Below are positions 45,361 through 54,013 of a DNA stretch of 64,000 nucleotides, piece by piece (position 1 is the first letter of the stretch; the number at the start of each line of letters is the position of its first letter). The notes beneath the pieces are model-generated. The model worked only from the letters and a program-made list of their open reading frames with translations. It had not been told where the DNA came from and ran no database searches. Source of the DNA: Bifidobacterium moukalabense DSM 27321. Lineage in GTDB: Bacteria > Actinomycetota > Actinomycetes > Actinomycetales > Bifidobacteriaceae. The DNA lies in the NCBI RefSeq assembly GCF_000522505.1, contig NZ_AZMV01000006.1:1-64000 (forward strand), read 5' to 3'. The position numbers and the translations under genes are program-made.

Positions 45361-46827
45361 ATGGCTCTGTTGACGCCGAAAGATATTAGGGAGCATACCT
45401 TCCAAACCGTGCGTTTCAAGGAAGGTTATGACGTCGATGAAGTCGACGATTTCCTCGATCAGGTAACCGAGACAGTTGAGGCTCTGGGCAAGCAGGCGGT
45501 CGCCGTCGGCCAGTCCACGCAGCCCCTTGGTCCGGATGTCGCGGGGCTCAACTCCAAAATTTCCGAGCTTAGTGCACAGGTGCAGTCTCTGCAGCAGGAG
45601 AACGCGACGTTGAAGTCCGCCTCCGAACAGGCCGCAGGTGCCGGCGATCAGGCCGCCCAGGCTGCTCAGGTCGCCGCCGCCAAACTCACGGAAGCCGAGG
45701 AAAGCAACCGTGCGTTGTCGGCCCAGAACGAGCAGCTCAAGGATCAGGTGGATCGTCTGTCCGATCAGGTGGACCAGCTCACCGCCCAGGCCGCCCAGGC
45801 CGCAGGCCAGGCCGATCTTGGCAAGCAGCTCAACGCCGTGCAGCATGAGCGTGATGAATTCCGCGCCCGTACCGAGGACCTGTCCCGTCAGCTGGCCTCC
45901 GCCCAGCAGCAGGTCGTCGTGGCCCAGCAGCAGGCCGAACAGATCAAGAACCTGTCCCAGCAGCTTGAGGAATCCAAGCAGCGTGAGGCGCAACTGCGCG
46001 ATCAGGTCTCCAAGGTCGAACCGAGTACCGAGACCGGCAGCCTGCAGAAGATCGCCGGCGCCGCGGCCGGTGCCTCCACCGAACCGGAGCGTGCCACCGC
46101 CATGCTGACCCTGGCCATGCAGCTGCATGACCAGTATGTCGACAAGGGCAAGGCCAAGGCCAAGGAAATCACCGAACAGAGCCAGCGTAAGTACGATGAG
46201 CTCATCGGCAAGGCCAACGACTATTCCAACCGCACCCGCTCCGAAGCCGACGAGTACAACAAGAACACGCATGCCAACGCGGATTCCTATTCCGAGGGCA
46301 CCCGTTCCGACGCCGACAGCTATGCGGCCAAGACCCGCCAGGATGCCGACACCTACATGCAGGACCGTCATAACGAGGCCGACCAGTATGTCGCTGCGAA
46401 GACCGAAGAGGGCAATGCATACCTGAATCAGAAGAAGAACGAAGCCGACGCCTACGTCGCGCAGAAGACTCAGGAAGGCGATCAGTATCTGTCCGACAAG
46501 CAGAACGAAGGCAATTCCTACGTCGCGCAGAAGACCAGTGAGGCCGACCAGTACTTCTCCGCGAAGCACTCCGAAGCCGACACCTATGAGTCTGAAGTAC
46601 AGCGCCGCGCCGCCGACTATGACGCCAAGACCCGTTCCGCCGCCGATGATTACGCACAGCAGGTGCGCGACAACCTTGAATCCCAGTCCAAGGTCATCGA
46701 GGGCAATATCCAGGGTCTCAAGCAGTTCGAAACCGAATACCGCGCACGTCTTACCGAGTTCCTCGGTCAGCTCGTGTCCCAGGTCTCCGATACGAACAAC
46801 TACAACCAGGTCGATCAGAACAACTGA
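45361..46827 (+). CDS. wag31: DivIVA/Wag31-type polar growth protein with 11-residue Tyr repeats
   Basis: The 488-aa protein starts with the DivIVA membrane-binding domain (LTPKDIREHTFQTVRFKEGY, DVDEVDDFLDQV). A long coiled coil rich in Gln and Ala follows (about 60-225). From residue 285 to 438 it contains fourteen consecutive 11-residue units of the form AD-x-Y with seven further polar residues, Tyr invariant at position 4. Such hendecads fit a right-handed coiled coil. Actinobacterial Wag31 organises polar wall growth. Most orthologues are shorter. GAGGTG lies nine bases before ATG 45361, and the upstream reading from 45313 is not supported. Confidence 0.93.
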   Translation: MALLTPKDIREHTFQTVRFKEGYDVDEVDDFLDQVTETVEALGKQAVAVGQSTQPLGPDVAGLNSKISELSAQVQSLQQENATLKSASEQAAGAGDQAAQAAQVAAAKLTEAEESNRALSAQNEQLKDQVDRLSDQVDQLTAQAAQAAGQADLGKQLNAVQHERDEFRARTEDLSRQLASAQQQVVVAQQQAEQIKNLSQQLEESKQREAQLRDQVSKVEPSTETGSLQKIAGAAAGASTEPERATAMLTLAMQLHDQYVDKGKAKAKEITEQSQRKYDELIGKANDYSNRTRSEADEYNKNTHANADSYSEGTRSDADSYAAKTRQDADTYMQDRHNEADQYVAAKTEEGNAYLNQKKNEADAYVAQKTQEGDQYLSDKQNEGNSYVAQKTSEADQYFSAKHSEADTYESEVQRRAADYDAKTRSAADDYAQQVRDNLESQSKVIEGNIQGLKQFETEYRARLTEFLGQLVSQVSDTNNYNQVDQNN

Positions 46828-46836
46828 GATTAGGCT

Positions 46837-47376
46837 GTGTCTGACATTATGACGAATGATCAAAGACGGCTGCGCGGGCGCGTAGCCGTCTTTGCGTGTG
46901 TTGCCGTCATCGCGCTGGCCCTCGATCAGATCACCAAGGCATGGGCCCAACATGCCTTGGCCGACGGGCGGACCGTGCGCGTGATCCCCGGAATCCTCTC
47001 GTTTACGTTGGTGCATAATCCGGGTGCCTCGCTCGGTATGGGCTCCAACATGACGTGGCTGATCTCCCTGTTGGCCATCGTGGCCTGCGTGGTGCTGATC
47101 GTACTGACCCTACGCACCATCTCCATGGCATGGACCGTGGTGTTCGCCTTGGCCTTCGCCGGGGCGTTGGGCAATCTCATCGATCGCATCGCCTATGCCG
47201 AGGGCTTTCTCAATGGCAAGGTGGTCGACTTCCTGAACTACGGATGGTCCGTCGGCAATGTCGCCGACATCTTTCTGATGATCGCCGGTATCGCCGCGGT
47301 GCTGTTGCTGCTGTTCGGCGAGCCGTTCAGCCAGAAGGAGCTTGACGAGAAGAACGCCGAGGCGGATGCAGCATGA
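46837..47376 (+). CDS. lspA: Signal peptidase II (lipoprotein signal peptidase)
   Basis: LspA cleaves signal peptides of prolipoproteins in the membrane. The 179-aa protein has four membrane segments and the aspartyl protease pairs: DQITKAWA near the N-terminus, NPGASLG, GALGNLIDRI (catalytic Asp) and VVDFLNYGW...NVADIFL (second Asp). GTG 46837 or ATG 46849 may start it; neither has a strong ribosome binding site. Its TGA overlaps the rluD ATG (ATGA), so the two are coupled. Confidence 0.96.
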   Translation: MSDIMTNDQRRLRGRVAVFACVAVIALALDQITKAWAQHALADGRTVRVIPGILSFTLVHNPGASLGMGSNMTWLISLLAIVACVVLIVLTLRTISMAWTVVFALAFAGALGNLIDRIAYAEGFLNGKVVDFLNYGWSVGNVADIFLMIAGIAAVLLLLFGEPFSQKELDEKNAEADAA

Positions 47377-48311
47377 GCCGTCTGGTTCCAGCACCTGATG
47401 CGCTTGTCGGGAAACGGTTCGACGTGGCCGTGGCCAAGATGCTCGGCATCTCGCGTGCCAAGGCCGCGGACCTGATCGAAACCGGTCAGGCTCGCGTACT
47501 CGGCCGTGACATCGCCAAATCGTCGAGCCTGCAGGCGGGGGAGACCGTTGAATTCGACATCGTCGAGGAACGAGCCGAGCCGGAACCGATCGCCCACGAC
47601 ATGGCCGTGGTCTATGAAGACGATGATGTGGTCGTGGTCGACAAGCCGGTGGGCGTGGCCGCACACGCCTCCGTCGGTTGGACCGGACCCACCGTGCTCG
47701 GCAGTCTGCTCGACCGTGGCGTGCACATCACATCGTACGGTGCGGCGGGCCGTCAGGGCATCGTATCCCGACTCGACGTCGGTACCTCCGGACTCATGCT
47801 GGTATGCAAATCCGAACTTGCCTATGTGGAGATGCGCCGGCAGTTCGCCGAGCATGAGGTCGTCAAAACCTACCATGCGCTGGTGCAGGGCAATCTCAAG
47901 GAGGACAAGGCCACCATCGAGGCGCCGATCGGTCGCGCGAAGGTCTCCGATTTCCGGTTCTGCGTAACACCGGCCGGCAAGGAGGCCATCACCCATTGGG
48001 ATGTGATGGAGCGTTTCGGCGAGGCGACGCTTGTTTCCGTGAATCTGGAAACCGGTCGCACGCATCAGATCCGCGTGCATTTCTCGTCCATCGGGCATCC
48101 GTTGGTGGGAGATTCGATGTACGGCGCCAATCCGCAGCTGGGCGAGACGCTGGGACTGGAACGGCAGTGGCTGCATGCCATGCAACTTGAGTTCCGTCAC
48201 CCACGTACGCATGTGTGGACCACCGTCCGATCGCGGTATCCGGCCGACCTGCAGCATGCGCTCGACATGATGCGCGACCGTCATCGTGATATGAATCCGG
48301 CAATCAGCTGA
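47373..48311 (+). CDS. rluD: RluA/RluD-family rRNA pseudouridine synthase
   Basis: The 312-aa protein has an N-terminal S4 RNA-binding domain (RFDVAVAKMLGISRAKAADL). The catalytic domain has the Asp motif GIVSRLDVGTSGLM (HRLD variant SRLD), VKTYHALVQG and ETGRTHQIRVH. It modifies uridines in 23S rRNA; the exact sites are inferred from family only. It overlaps lspA by four bases and its 3' end overlaps a small convergent membrane-protein gene. Confidence 0.95.
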   Translation: MSRLVPAPDALVGKRFDVAVAKMLGISRAKAADLIETGQARVLGRDIAKSSSLQAGETVEFDIVEERAEPEPIAHDMAVVYEDDDVVVVDKPVGVAAHASVGWTGPTVLGSLLDRGVHITSYGAAGRQGIVSRLDVGTSGLMLVCKSELAYVEMRRQFAEHEVVKTYHALVQGNLKEDKATIEAPIGRAKVSDFRFCVTPAGKEAITHWDVMERFGEATLVSVNLETGRTHQIRVHFSSIGHPLVGDSMYGANPQLGETLGLERQWLHAMQLEFRHPRTHVWTTVRSRYPADLQHALDMMRDRHRDMNPAIS

Positions 48312-48520
48312 ACCACCAACAATACGATTGCGGTCAGCAGGCAGACCGGACAGATGGCGACCATCATGCAGACCGCAATCAGCACCAACGAATCCAACGG
48401 ATTGTAGCTGCCGCGCTGCAGATACAGCATTCCCGCAACGATCGCCACGGCCAGCAGTATGGCCACGATCAGGCAGATCAGGGCGATGAGCCGCAATGCA
48501 CGGCGGGTTTTGGGGGTCAT
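48281..48520 (-). CDS. Small membrane protein, 79 aa
   Basis: A basic N-terminus (MTPKTRRALRLI) is followed by two strongly hydrophobic segments (about 9-32 and 43-76), the second containing CMMVAICPVC. AAAGGAG five bases before ATG 48520 supports translation. It overlaps the rluD 3' end by 31 bases tail to tail. No family is recognised; the CxxxxxxxC spacing in the membrane segment is notable but uninterpreted. Confidence 0.7.
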   Translation of the reverse strand: MTPKTRRALRLIALICLIVAILLAVAIVAGMLYLQRGSYNPLDSLVLIAVCMMVAICPVCLLTAIVLLVVQLIAGFISR

Positions 48521-48624
48521 GGCACTCCTTTGTTCGTAAGGTGCGGATACCGGTCGGTTGCGACGCTAGCGGGCGGGAAGGCGTAAGTCCAGCGCAATCG
48601 GGGGTTGTGGACGCATCAAACGGG

Positions 48625-48633
48625 TTATCCACA
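48625..48633. promoter_or_regulatory. DnaA-box-like sequence upstream of dnaE
   Basis: TTATCCACA is an exact match to the bacterial DnaA-box consensus, and a partial reverse copy TTGTGGA occurs about 20 bases to the left. It lies about 135 bases before the dnaE start. It is a single box, so this is not an origin; DnaA-responsive control of dnaE is possible. Confidence 0.4.
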
Positions 48634-48767
48634 GGCGTCGGCGTGTCGCTGACGATGGGCGTACGGGCAGGCCACGGCGCCGAGGCGCGCGTGTCGGTTG
48701 TTCCGATGCGGTGAATTGCGGCCTTCGGCGTAAACGGCCGTCAGGAATCATAGGTAGATTGGAGAGC

Positions 48768-51700
48768 ATGGCTACTTCCGGAAACTTCGTGCAACTGCAT
48801 AACCACACGCACTATTCGCTGCTCGACGGTGCCTCGAAGATACCGGATCTGGTCAAACGCGCCAAGGAACTGAACATGCCGGCCGTCGGCATCACCGACC
48901 ATGGCAACATGCATGGCGCCTATGAGATGTGGAGCACCGCGGTCAACGCCGGCATCAAACCGATCATCGGCATCGAGGCCTATGTCACGCCGGAAACCGC
49001 GCGTCAGGATCCGACCCGAGTGAGTTGGGACACCAACTGGAATCCGGATCTTGACCCGAACCATCGCAAGCGTAACCCCAACGACGTGTCCGGCGGTGGC
49101 CTGATCACGCATCTGACCATGTGGGCGGAAACCGACGAAGGCCTCGTGAACCTCATGAAGGCCTCAACCGACGCGAACCTGGAAGGCCGTGTCATGCGCT
49201 ACCCGCGAATGGACAAGGAGATTCTGGCCAAGTATTCCAAGGGGATCATCGCCTCATCCGGCTGCCCTTCAGGCATCATCCAAACCCGACTGCTGCTCGG
49301 CCAATTCGATGAGGCCCTGCGTGCGGCAGGGGAGCTGCAGGACATCTTCGGCCGTGACAACTTCTACATCGAATTCATGGATCACGGTCTGAGCATTGAA
49401 CGGCAGGTGACCGACGGCCTGCTGGACATCGCCAAAAAGCTCAATGCGCCGTTGCTGGCCACCAACGACTCCCACTACGTGCGGGCCGAAGACGCCGGCG
49501 CGCAGGATGCCATGCTGTGCATCAACTCCGGCTCCACCCTCGACGAGCCGGGACGATTCAAGTTCGACGGTACCGGCTACTACCTGAAATCCGCCGAGGA
49601 GATGCGCGAACTGTTCAAGGACATTCCCGAGGCATGCGACAACACGTTGGAGATCGCCGAACGCTGCAACGTGATGTTCGACGATCATGAGGACGGCGCC
49701 TTCATGCCGCAGTTCGACTGCCCCGAAGGATGGGACGAAACCTCGCTGTTCCTGAAGAAGGTCGAGGAGGGCTTAGAAAAACGCTATGACGGCAATCCGC
49801 CGATCGAGGTGCTCAAGCAGGCCGACTATGAATGCGGCGTGATCTGCCAGATGCAGTTCTGCGGCTACTTCCTCGTGGTGGCCGATTACATCAACTGGGC
49901 CAAGACGCACGGCGTGATGGTGGGACCCGGCCGTGGCTCCGCGGCAGGCGCCATGGTGGCGTACGCCATGGGCATCACCGAACTCGACCCGATCCAGCAC
50001 GGCCTGATCTTCGAACGGTTCCTCAATCCGGAACGAGTCTCCCTGCCTGATATCGACGTGGACTTCGATCCGGACGGCCGTGGCCGTGTGCTCGACTATG
50101 TCGGCGAGAAATACGGTCGTGACAAGGTGGCGCAATGCGTGATCTACGGCACCATCAAAACCAAGCAGGCGCTGAAGGATTCCGCACGCATCATGGGCTT
50201 CGACTTCTCCATGGGCGAGCGCGTGACCAAGGCGCTGCCCCCGGCGCAGACCGGCGGCAAGGACATTCCGCTGCACGACATCTTCGACCCGACCTCGAAA
50301 CGCTATGCCGAAGCGCGTGAGTTCCGTGAGTTGTATGATTCCGATCCGGATGCCAAGCGTGTGACCGATGAGGCGATGGGCATCGAGGGGCTGATTCGCC
50401 AGACCGGTGTGCATGCCTGCGCCACCATCATGGGCAGCGAGCCGATCACCAACACCTCGCCGCTCCTGGAGCGTACCGACGGTACCGTCACCACCACGCT
50501 CGAATACCACACGTGCGAAACGCTGGGCCTGGTCAAAATGGACTTCCTCGGGCTCTCCAACTTGACGGTGATTCGGGACACCCTGAACAACATCGAGGCG
50601 AACGGCAAGGAGCGCATCGACCATACCCGGATCCCCCTGGACGACAAGGCCACTTACGATCTGCTGTCGCGAGGCGACACCCTTGGTGTGTTCCAGCTCG
50701 ATTCCGACGGTATGCGTTCGCTGCTGAAAACATTGAAGCCCAGCAACTTCAACGATATTTCCGCATTGATCGCCCTGTACCGGCCAGGCCCCATGGATAT
50801 GGATTCGCACACCAACTATGCGAAACGCAAGAACGGCCTGCAGAAGATCACGCCGATCCACCCCGAGGTGGCCGAACCGCTCAAGGAGGTGCTCGACGAG
50901 ACCTATGGCCTGATCGTGTACCAGGAGCAGGTGCAGTCCGCCGCGCGGATTCTGGCGGGTTATTCGCTCGGCAAGGCGGATGTGCTGCGTCGAGCCATGG
51001 GCAAGAAGAAGCCGGAGGTGCTGGCCAAGGAGAAGATCCCGTTTTTCGCGGGTATGAAGGAGCATGGCTATTCGCAGGAGGCCGCTCAGGCCGTGTGGGA
51101 CATTCTGGTGCCGTTCTCCGGCTATGCGTTCAACAAGGCGCATTCCGCCGCATACGGTCTGATCTCCTACTGGACCGCGTATCTGAAGACGCATTACCCG
51201 GTGGAATTCATGGCCGCCCTGCTGCAGGGCGCCAGCACCAACAAAGACAAGACCGCGCTGTATCTGGGTGAGGCGCGGCGTATGGGCATTCAGGTGCTGT
51301 CGCCGGATGTGAACGAGTCGGTGTTCGAATATTCGGCGGTCGGCGATGTCGTGCGATTCGGCCTCGGTGCCATCCGCAACGTCGGCAAGAACGCCGTCGA
51401 CGACATCATCAAGGAACGTGAGAACGACCATGGCAAGTATGTGAATTTCACGGATTTCGTGCGTCGTGTCCCGTTAAGCGCATTGAACCGCCGCTTGGTG
51501 GAATCGCTGATCAAGGCCGGAGCCTTCGACTCGATCGATCCGAACCGACGTGCGCTGTTCACCATTCACGAGGCGGCCATCAATTCGGTGGTGGGCATCA
51601 AGCGCAAGCAGGCGGAGGGCCAGTTCGACCTGTTCGCCGATCTGGACGATCCCTCCGAGGAGGACGGCATGGGCGATGCCATGGTGAATGTGCCGGATGT

Positions 51701-52355
51701 GGAGGAGTGGGACAAGAAGACCAAGCTCAATTTCGAACGTGAGATGTTGGGCCTGTATGTGTCCGACCATCCGTTGAGCGGCATGCAATCGGTATTGTCG
51801 AGTTTGCGTGAGATGTCGATCGCGCATCTGATCGACCGTGCCGGAACCATGCCTGATGGCCAACAGGTCACGGTGGCCGGTCTGATCACGAATGTGGACC
51901 GCCGTGTGTCGAAGAAGGGCAACCCTTGGGCGATCGTCACCATCGAGGATTTGGAAAGCTCCGTCCAGTGCATGTTCTTCGGCAAGGTGTACGAAGCGGC
52001 CGCGCCCGAACTGGCCGTCGATACCGTGGTGCAGATCCGTGGCCAGGTCGAGCGGCGCGATGAAACCGTAAGCCTGCGTGCCACGGAATTCCAAGTGCCG
52101 ACATTGGAGACGGAGGATGAAAGACCGCTCGTGATCACGTTGCCGCAGGTCGCGCTGAACCGCGATCATGTGATGCAGCTCGGGCAGATTCTGAACAATC
52201 ATCCCGGCTATTGCGAAGTGAGACTCGCCATCATGGACGATCAAGGCAACGCCAGGGTGCTTACCTTCGGTGACCGTTTCCGTGTGAAGCGGGACACCTC
52301 CCTGTTCGCCGAGATCAAGATACTCTTCGGCCCCAGTTCCCTGCCCATGGCCTGA
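48768..52355 (+). CDS. dnaE: DNA polymerase III subunit alpha
   Basis: The replicative polymerase, 1195 aa. An N-terminal PHP domain (QLHNHTHYSLLDGASK, GITDHGNM) is followed by the C-family catalytic core with DIDVDFDPDGRGR carrying two catalytic Asp. VGPGRGSAAG, the fingers/palm segments (YRPGPMD, QEQVQ), a helix-hairpin-helix region (IRNVGKNAVDDI) and an OB fold (VTVAGLITNVDRRVSKKGNP) also fit. GGAGA precedes ATG 48768. The PHP metal residues appear conserved, so proofreading by PHP, as in mycobacterial DnaE1, is plausible. Confidence 0.98.
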   Translation: MATSGNFVQLHNHTHYSLLDGASKIPDLVKRAKELNMPAVGITDHGNMHGAYEMWSTAVNAGIKPIIGIEAYVTPETARQDPTRVSWDTNWNPDLDPNHRKRNPNDVSGGGLITHLTMWAETDEGLVNLMKASTDANLEGRVMRYPRMDKEILAKYSKGIIASSGCPSGIIQTRLLLGQFDEALRAAGELQDIFGRDNFYIEFMDHGLSIERQVTDGLLDIAKKLNAPLLATNDSHYVRAEDAGAQDAMLCINSGSTLDEPGRFKFDGTGYYLKSAEEMRELFKDIPEACDNTLEIAERCNVMFDDHEDGAFMPQFDCPEGWDETSLFLKKVEEGLEKRYDGNPPIEVLKQADYECGVICQMQFCGYFLVVADYINWAKTHGVMVGPGRGSAAGAMVAYAMGITELDPIQHGLIFERFLNPERVSLPDIDVDFDPDGRGRVLDYVGEKYGRDKVAQCVIYGTIKTKQALKDSARIMGFDFSMGERVTKALPPAQTGGKDIPLHDIFDPTSKRYAEAREFRELYDSDPDAKRVTDEAMGIEGLIRQTGVHACATIMGSEPITNTSPLLERTDGTVTTTLEYHTCETLGLVKMDFLGLSNLTVIRDTLNNIEANGKERIDHTRIPLDDKATYDLLSRGDTLGVFQLDSDGMRSLLKTLKPSNFNDISALIALYRPGPMDMDSHTNYAKRKNGLQKITPIHPEVAEPLKEVLDETYGLIVYQEQVQSAARILAGYSLGKADVLRRAMGKKKPEVLAKEKIPFFAGMKEHGYSQEAAQAVWDILVPFSGYAFNKAHSAAYGLISYWTAYLKTHYPVEFMAALLQGASTNKDKTALYLGEARRMGIQVLSPDVNESVFEYSAVGDVVRFGLGAIRNVGKNAVDDIIKERENDHGKYVNFTDFVRRVPLSALNRRLVESLIKAGAFDSIDPNRRALFTIHEAAINSVVGIKRKQAEGQFDLFADLDDPSEEDGMGDAMVNVPDVEEWDKKTKLNFEREMLGLYVSDHPLSGMQSVLSSLREMSIAHLIDRAGTMPDGQQVTVAGLITNVDRRVSKKGNPWAIVTIEDLESSVQCMFFGKVYEAAAPELAVDTVVQIRGQVERRDETVSLRATEFQVPTLETEDERPLVITLPQVALNRDHVMQLGQILNNHPGYCEVRLAIMDDQGNARVLTFGDRFRVKRDTSLFAEIKILFGPSSLPMA

Positions 52356-52386
52356 TTGGAGCGGCCGGTCCGGGCTAAGCCTTCGC

Positions 52387-53796
52387 CTATGCCTCCTCCT
52401 GGGCCTCTTCGATGATGTTGCCTTCGGCATCGATATGCGGGGCGCCACTGGCGATGCACCTGGCGACCACACCCTTGGCCATGCCGGCCGAGGCGATCAG
52501 CGTCACGCCCATGAACACCGAGCAGACGATGCCGATGATCCATGCCGGGGTGAAGGAGAGCGCCGCGTCGAAGGCGATGCCGGAAACGATCGCGCCTATG
52601 ATGCCGCCGAGCGCGGTGGCGGAGACCGCGATGCCGGTCAGCTTGCCGACGTCGCGACGGCCATACTCGTGCGAAATCATGATGGACGGACCGATCGTGG
52701 CGGTGCAGGTGCCGATACCGTAGAAGATCGCGGCGAGAACCGGCCCCCAGTTCGTGGATGGGAAGCACAGGAACAGGCAGGCGAACAGGCAGGACACGGA
52801 ACCGACGAGCACGCCGCCCGCCATGCCGAAACGGTCGAAGATCCAGCCCAATGCGACTTTTGCGACCAATACCACACCCATGTACAGCGACATGATGTAA
52901 CCGGCCCAGACCACGCTATGGCCACCGGTGATCACTTCGGTGCCGTCATTGTTCACGGAAGTCATGTTGGAGACCATATTCACGGAAACCGCGCCGTTGA
53001 TGACGCCGACGAACAGAAAGCCGAGCACCAACAGCCAGAATCCGGCGTGTTTGCGCAACACCTTCCAGCCGACGGCTACATTCACCTCGGACAACGAATG
53101 GCCGCTCCTACGTTCGGCCTCTTTGACCTCATCCTCGCTCATTTCGGCGCCGAGCGGCAGCAGGTTCTTCTCGCTCGGCCTGGTGCGGAAGAAGATGATC
53201 GGGATCGGCAACGCGGCGACCAGACAGATCACACCAAGCGCCACGTAGGCGGTGCGCCAACCGTGGTCGGCGATGATGGTGCTGGCGATCGGGGAGAGGA
53301 TCATGCCTCCGAAACCGGAACCGCACAATGCCGCGGAGACGGCAAGGCCTCGTTTCAGATTGAACCAGTTGGTCACCACCACGGAAATGAACAGGCGTAC
53401 GCCGGAGGTGATGAGCGTACCGGAGACGGCTGCGAGCACGTACACCTGCCATGCGGCGGTGACGGCGGAATAGCCGAACAGCAGGAGCGCCGAGAGAATC
53501 ACCAGGAACGAGGCGATCTGGCGGGCTCCGAGTTTGTCGATAAGCGTGCCCATGAACAGTGTCGCCACGATGGAGATCAGCGATGCCAGCGATGTTCCGG
53601 TATTGTACTGGCCGATGGTCATGTGCAGATCGGAAACGATATGCGCCTGGAACAGTGACGAGCAGTTCACGAATGTCGTATAGCAGGTGCACATCATCAG
53701 GAAGCCGCCGATGACGATCCACCACCCGTAGAAGAATCTCGGTCTGGCGCCATTGATGTTTTCGGGTGTCGTCGATACGGGTGACGTCTGGGACAT
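52387..53796 (-). CDS. MFS transporter, OFA (oxalate/formate antiporter-like) family
   Basis: The 469-aa protein has twelve membrane segments. Its opening RPRFFYGWWIVIGGFLMM is typical of the OFA family, with later GTLIDKLGARQ, FNLKRGLAVSAALCGSG, and the 7-8 loop GWIFDRFGMAGG. OFA members usually move small organic acids. The substrate cannot be read from sequence. AAGGAG eight bases before ATG 53796 sets the start. It is convergent with dnaE (32-base gap) and divergent from the his operon. Confidence 0.88.
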   Translation of the reverse strand: MSQTSPVSTTPENINGARPRFFYGWWIVIGGFLMMCTCYTTFVNCSSLFQAHIVSDLHMTIGQYNTGTSLASLISIVATLFMGTLIDKLGARQIASFLVILSALLLFGYSAVTAAWQVYVLAAVSGTLITSGVRLFISVVVTNWFNLKRGLAVSAALCGSGFGGMILSPIASTIIADHGWRTAYVALGVICLVAALPIPIIFFRTRPSEKNLLPLGAEMSEDEVKEAERRSGHSLSEVNVAVGWKVLRKHAGFWLLVLGFLFVGVINGAVSVNMVSNMTSVNNDGTEVITGGHSVVWAGYIMSLYMGVVLVAKVALGWIFDRFGMAGGVLVGSVSCLFACLFLCFPSTNWGPVLAAIFYGIGTCTATIGPSIMISHEYGRRDVGKLTGIAVSATALGGIIGAIVSGIAFDAALSFTPAWIIGIVCSVFMGVTLIASAGMAKGVVARCIASGAPHIDAEGNIIEEAQEEA

Positions 53797-54013
53797 GGCG
53801 GTTCTCCTTGCCGTCGTAATCACGGTTGATTACCAATGCAAGCTAGCATCGCCATGTAACGCCGCTCCCGTAACACACCAAGGTGCGACCACCCTATGAT
53901 CGTGGGATCCGAGGGTGGCCGGCCGCGGCCATCAGGCGGGAACGTCTCACAATGCGGCTGAACGTGGGATTTATGACAGGTCTCGTGACCCGACATTGTT
54001 ACGATGGGGCGTT

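Noticed and set aside
45334..47016. A 560-codon minus-strand frame opposite wag31 rich in Gly, Leu and Val that looks membrane-like
   Set aside because: It mirrors the repetitive coiled-coil coding sequence of wag31. The apparent hydrophobicity arises from the complement of Gln/Ala/Asp codons.
48521..48767. Replication origin near dnaE
   Set aside because: Only one full DnaA box is present, without an AT-rich unwinding region or dnaA/dnaN genes.
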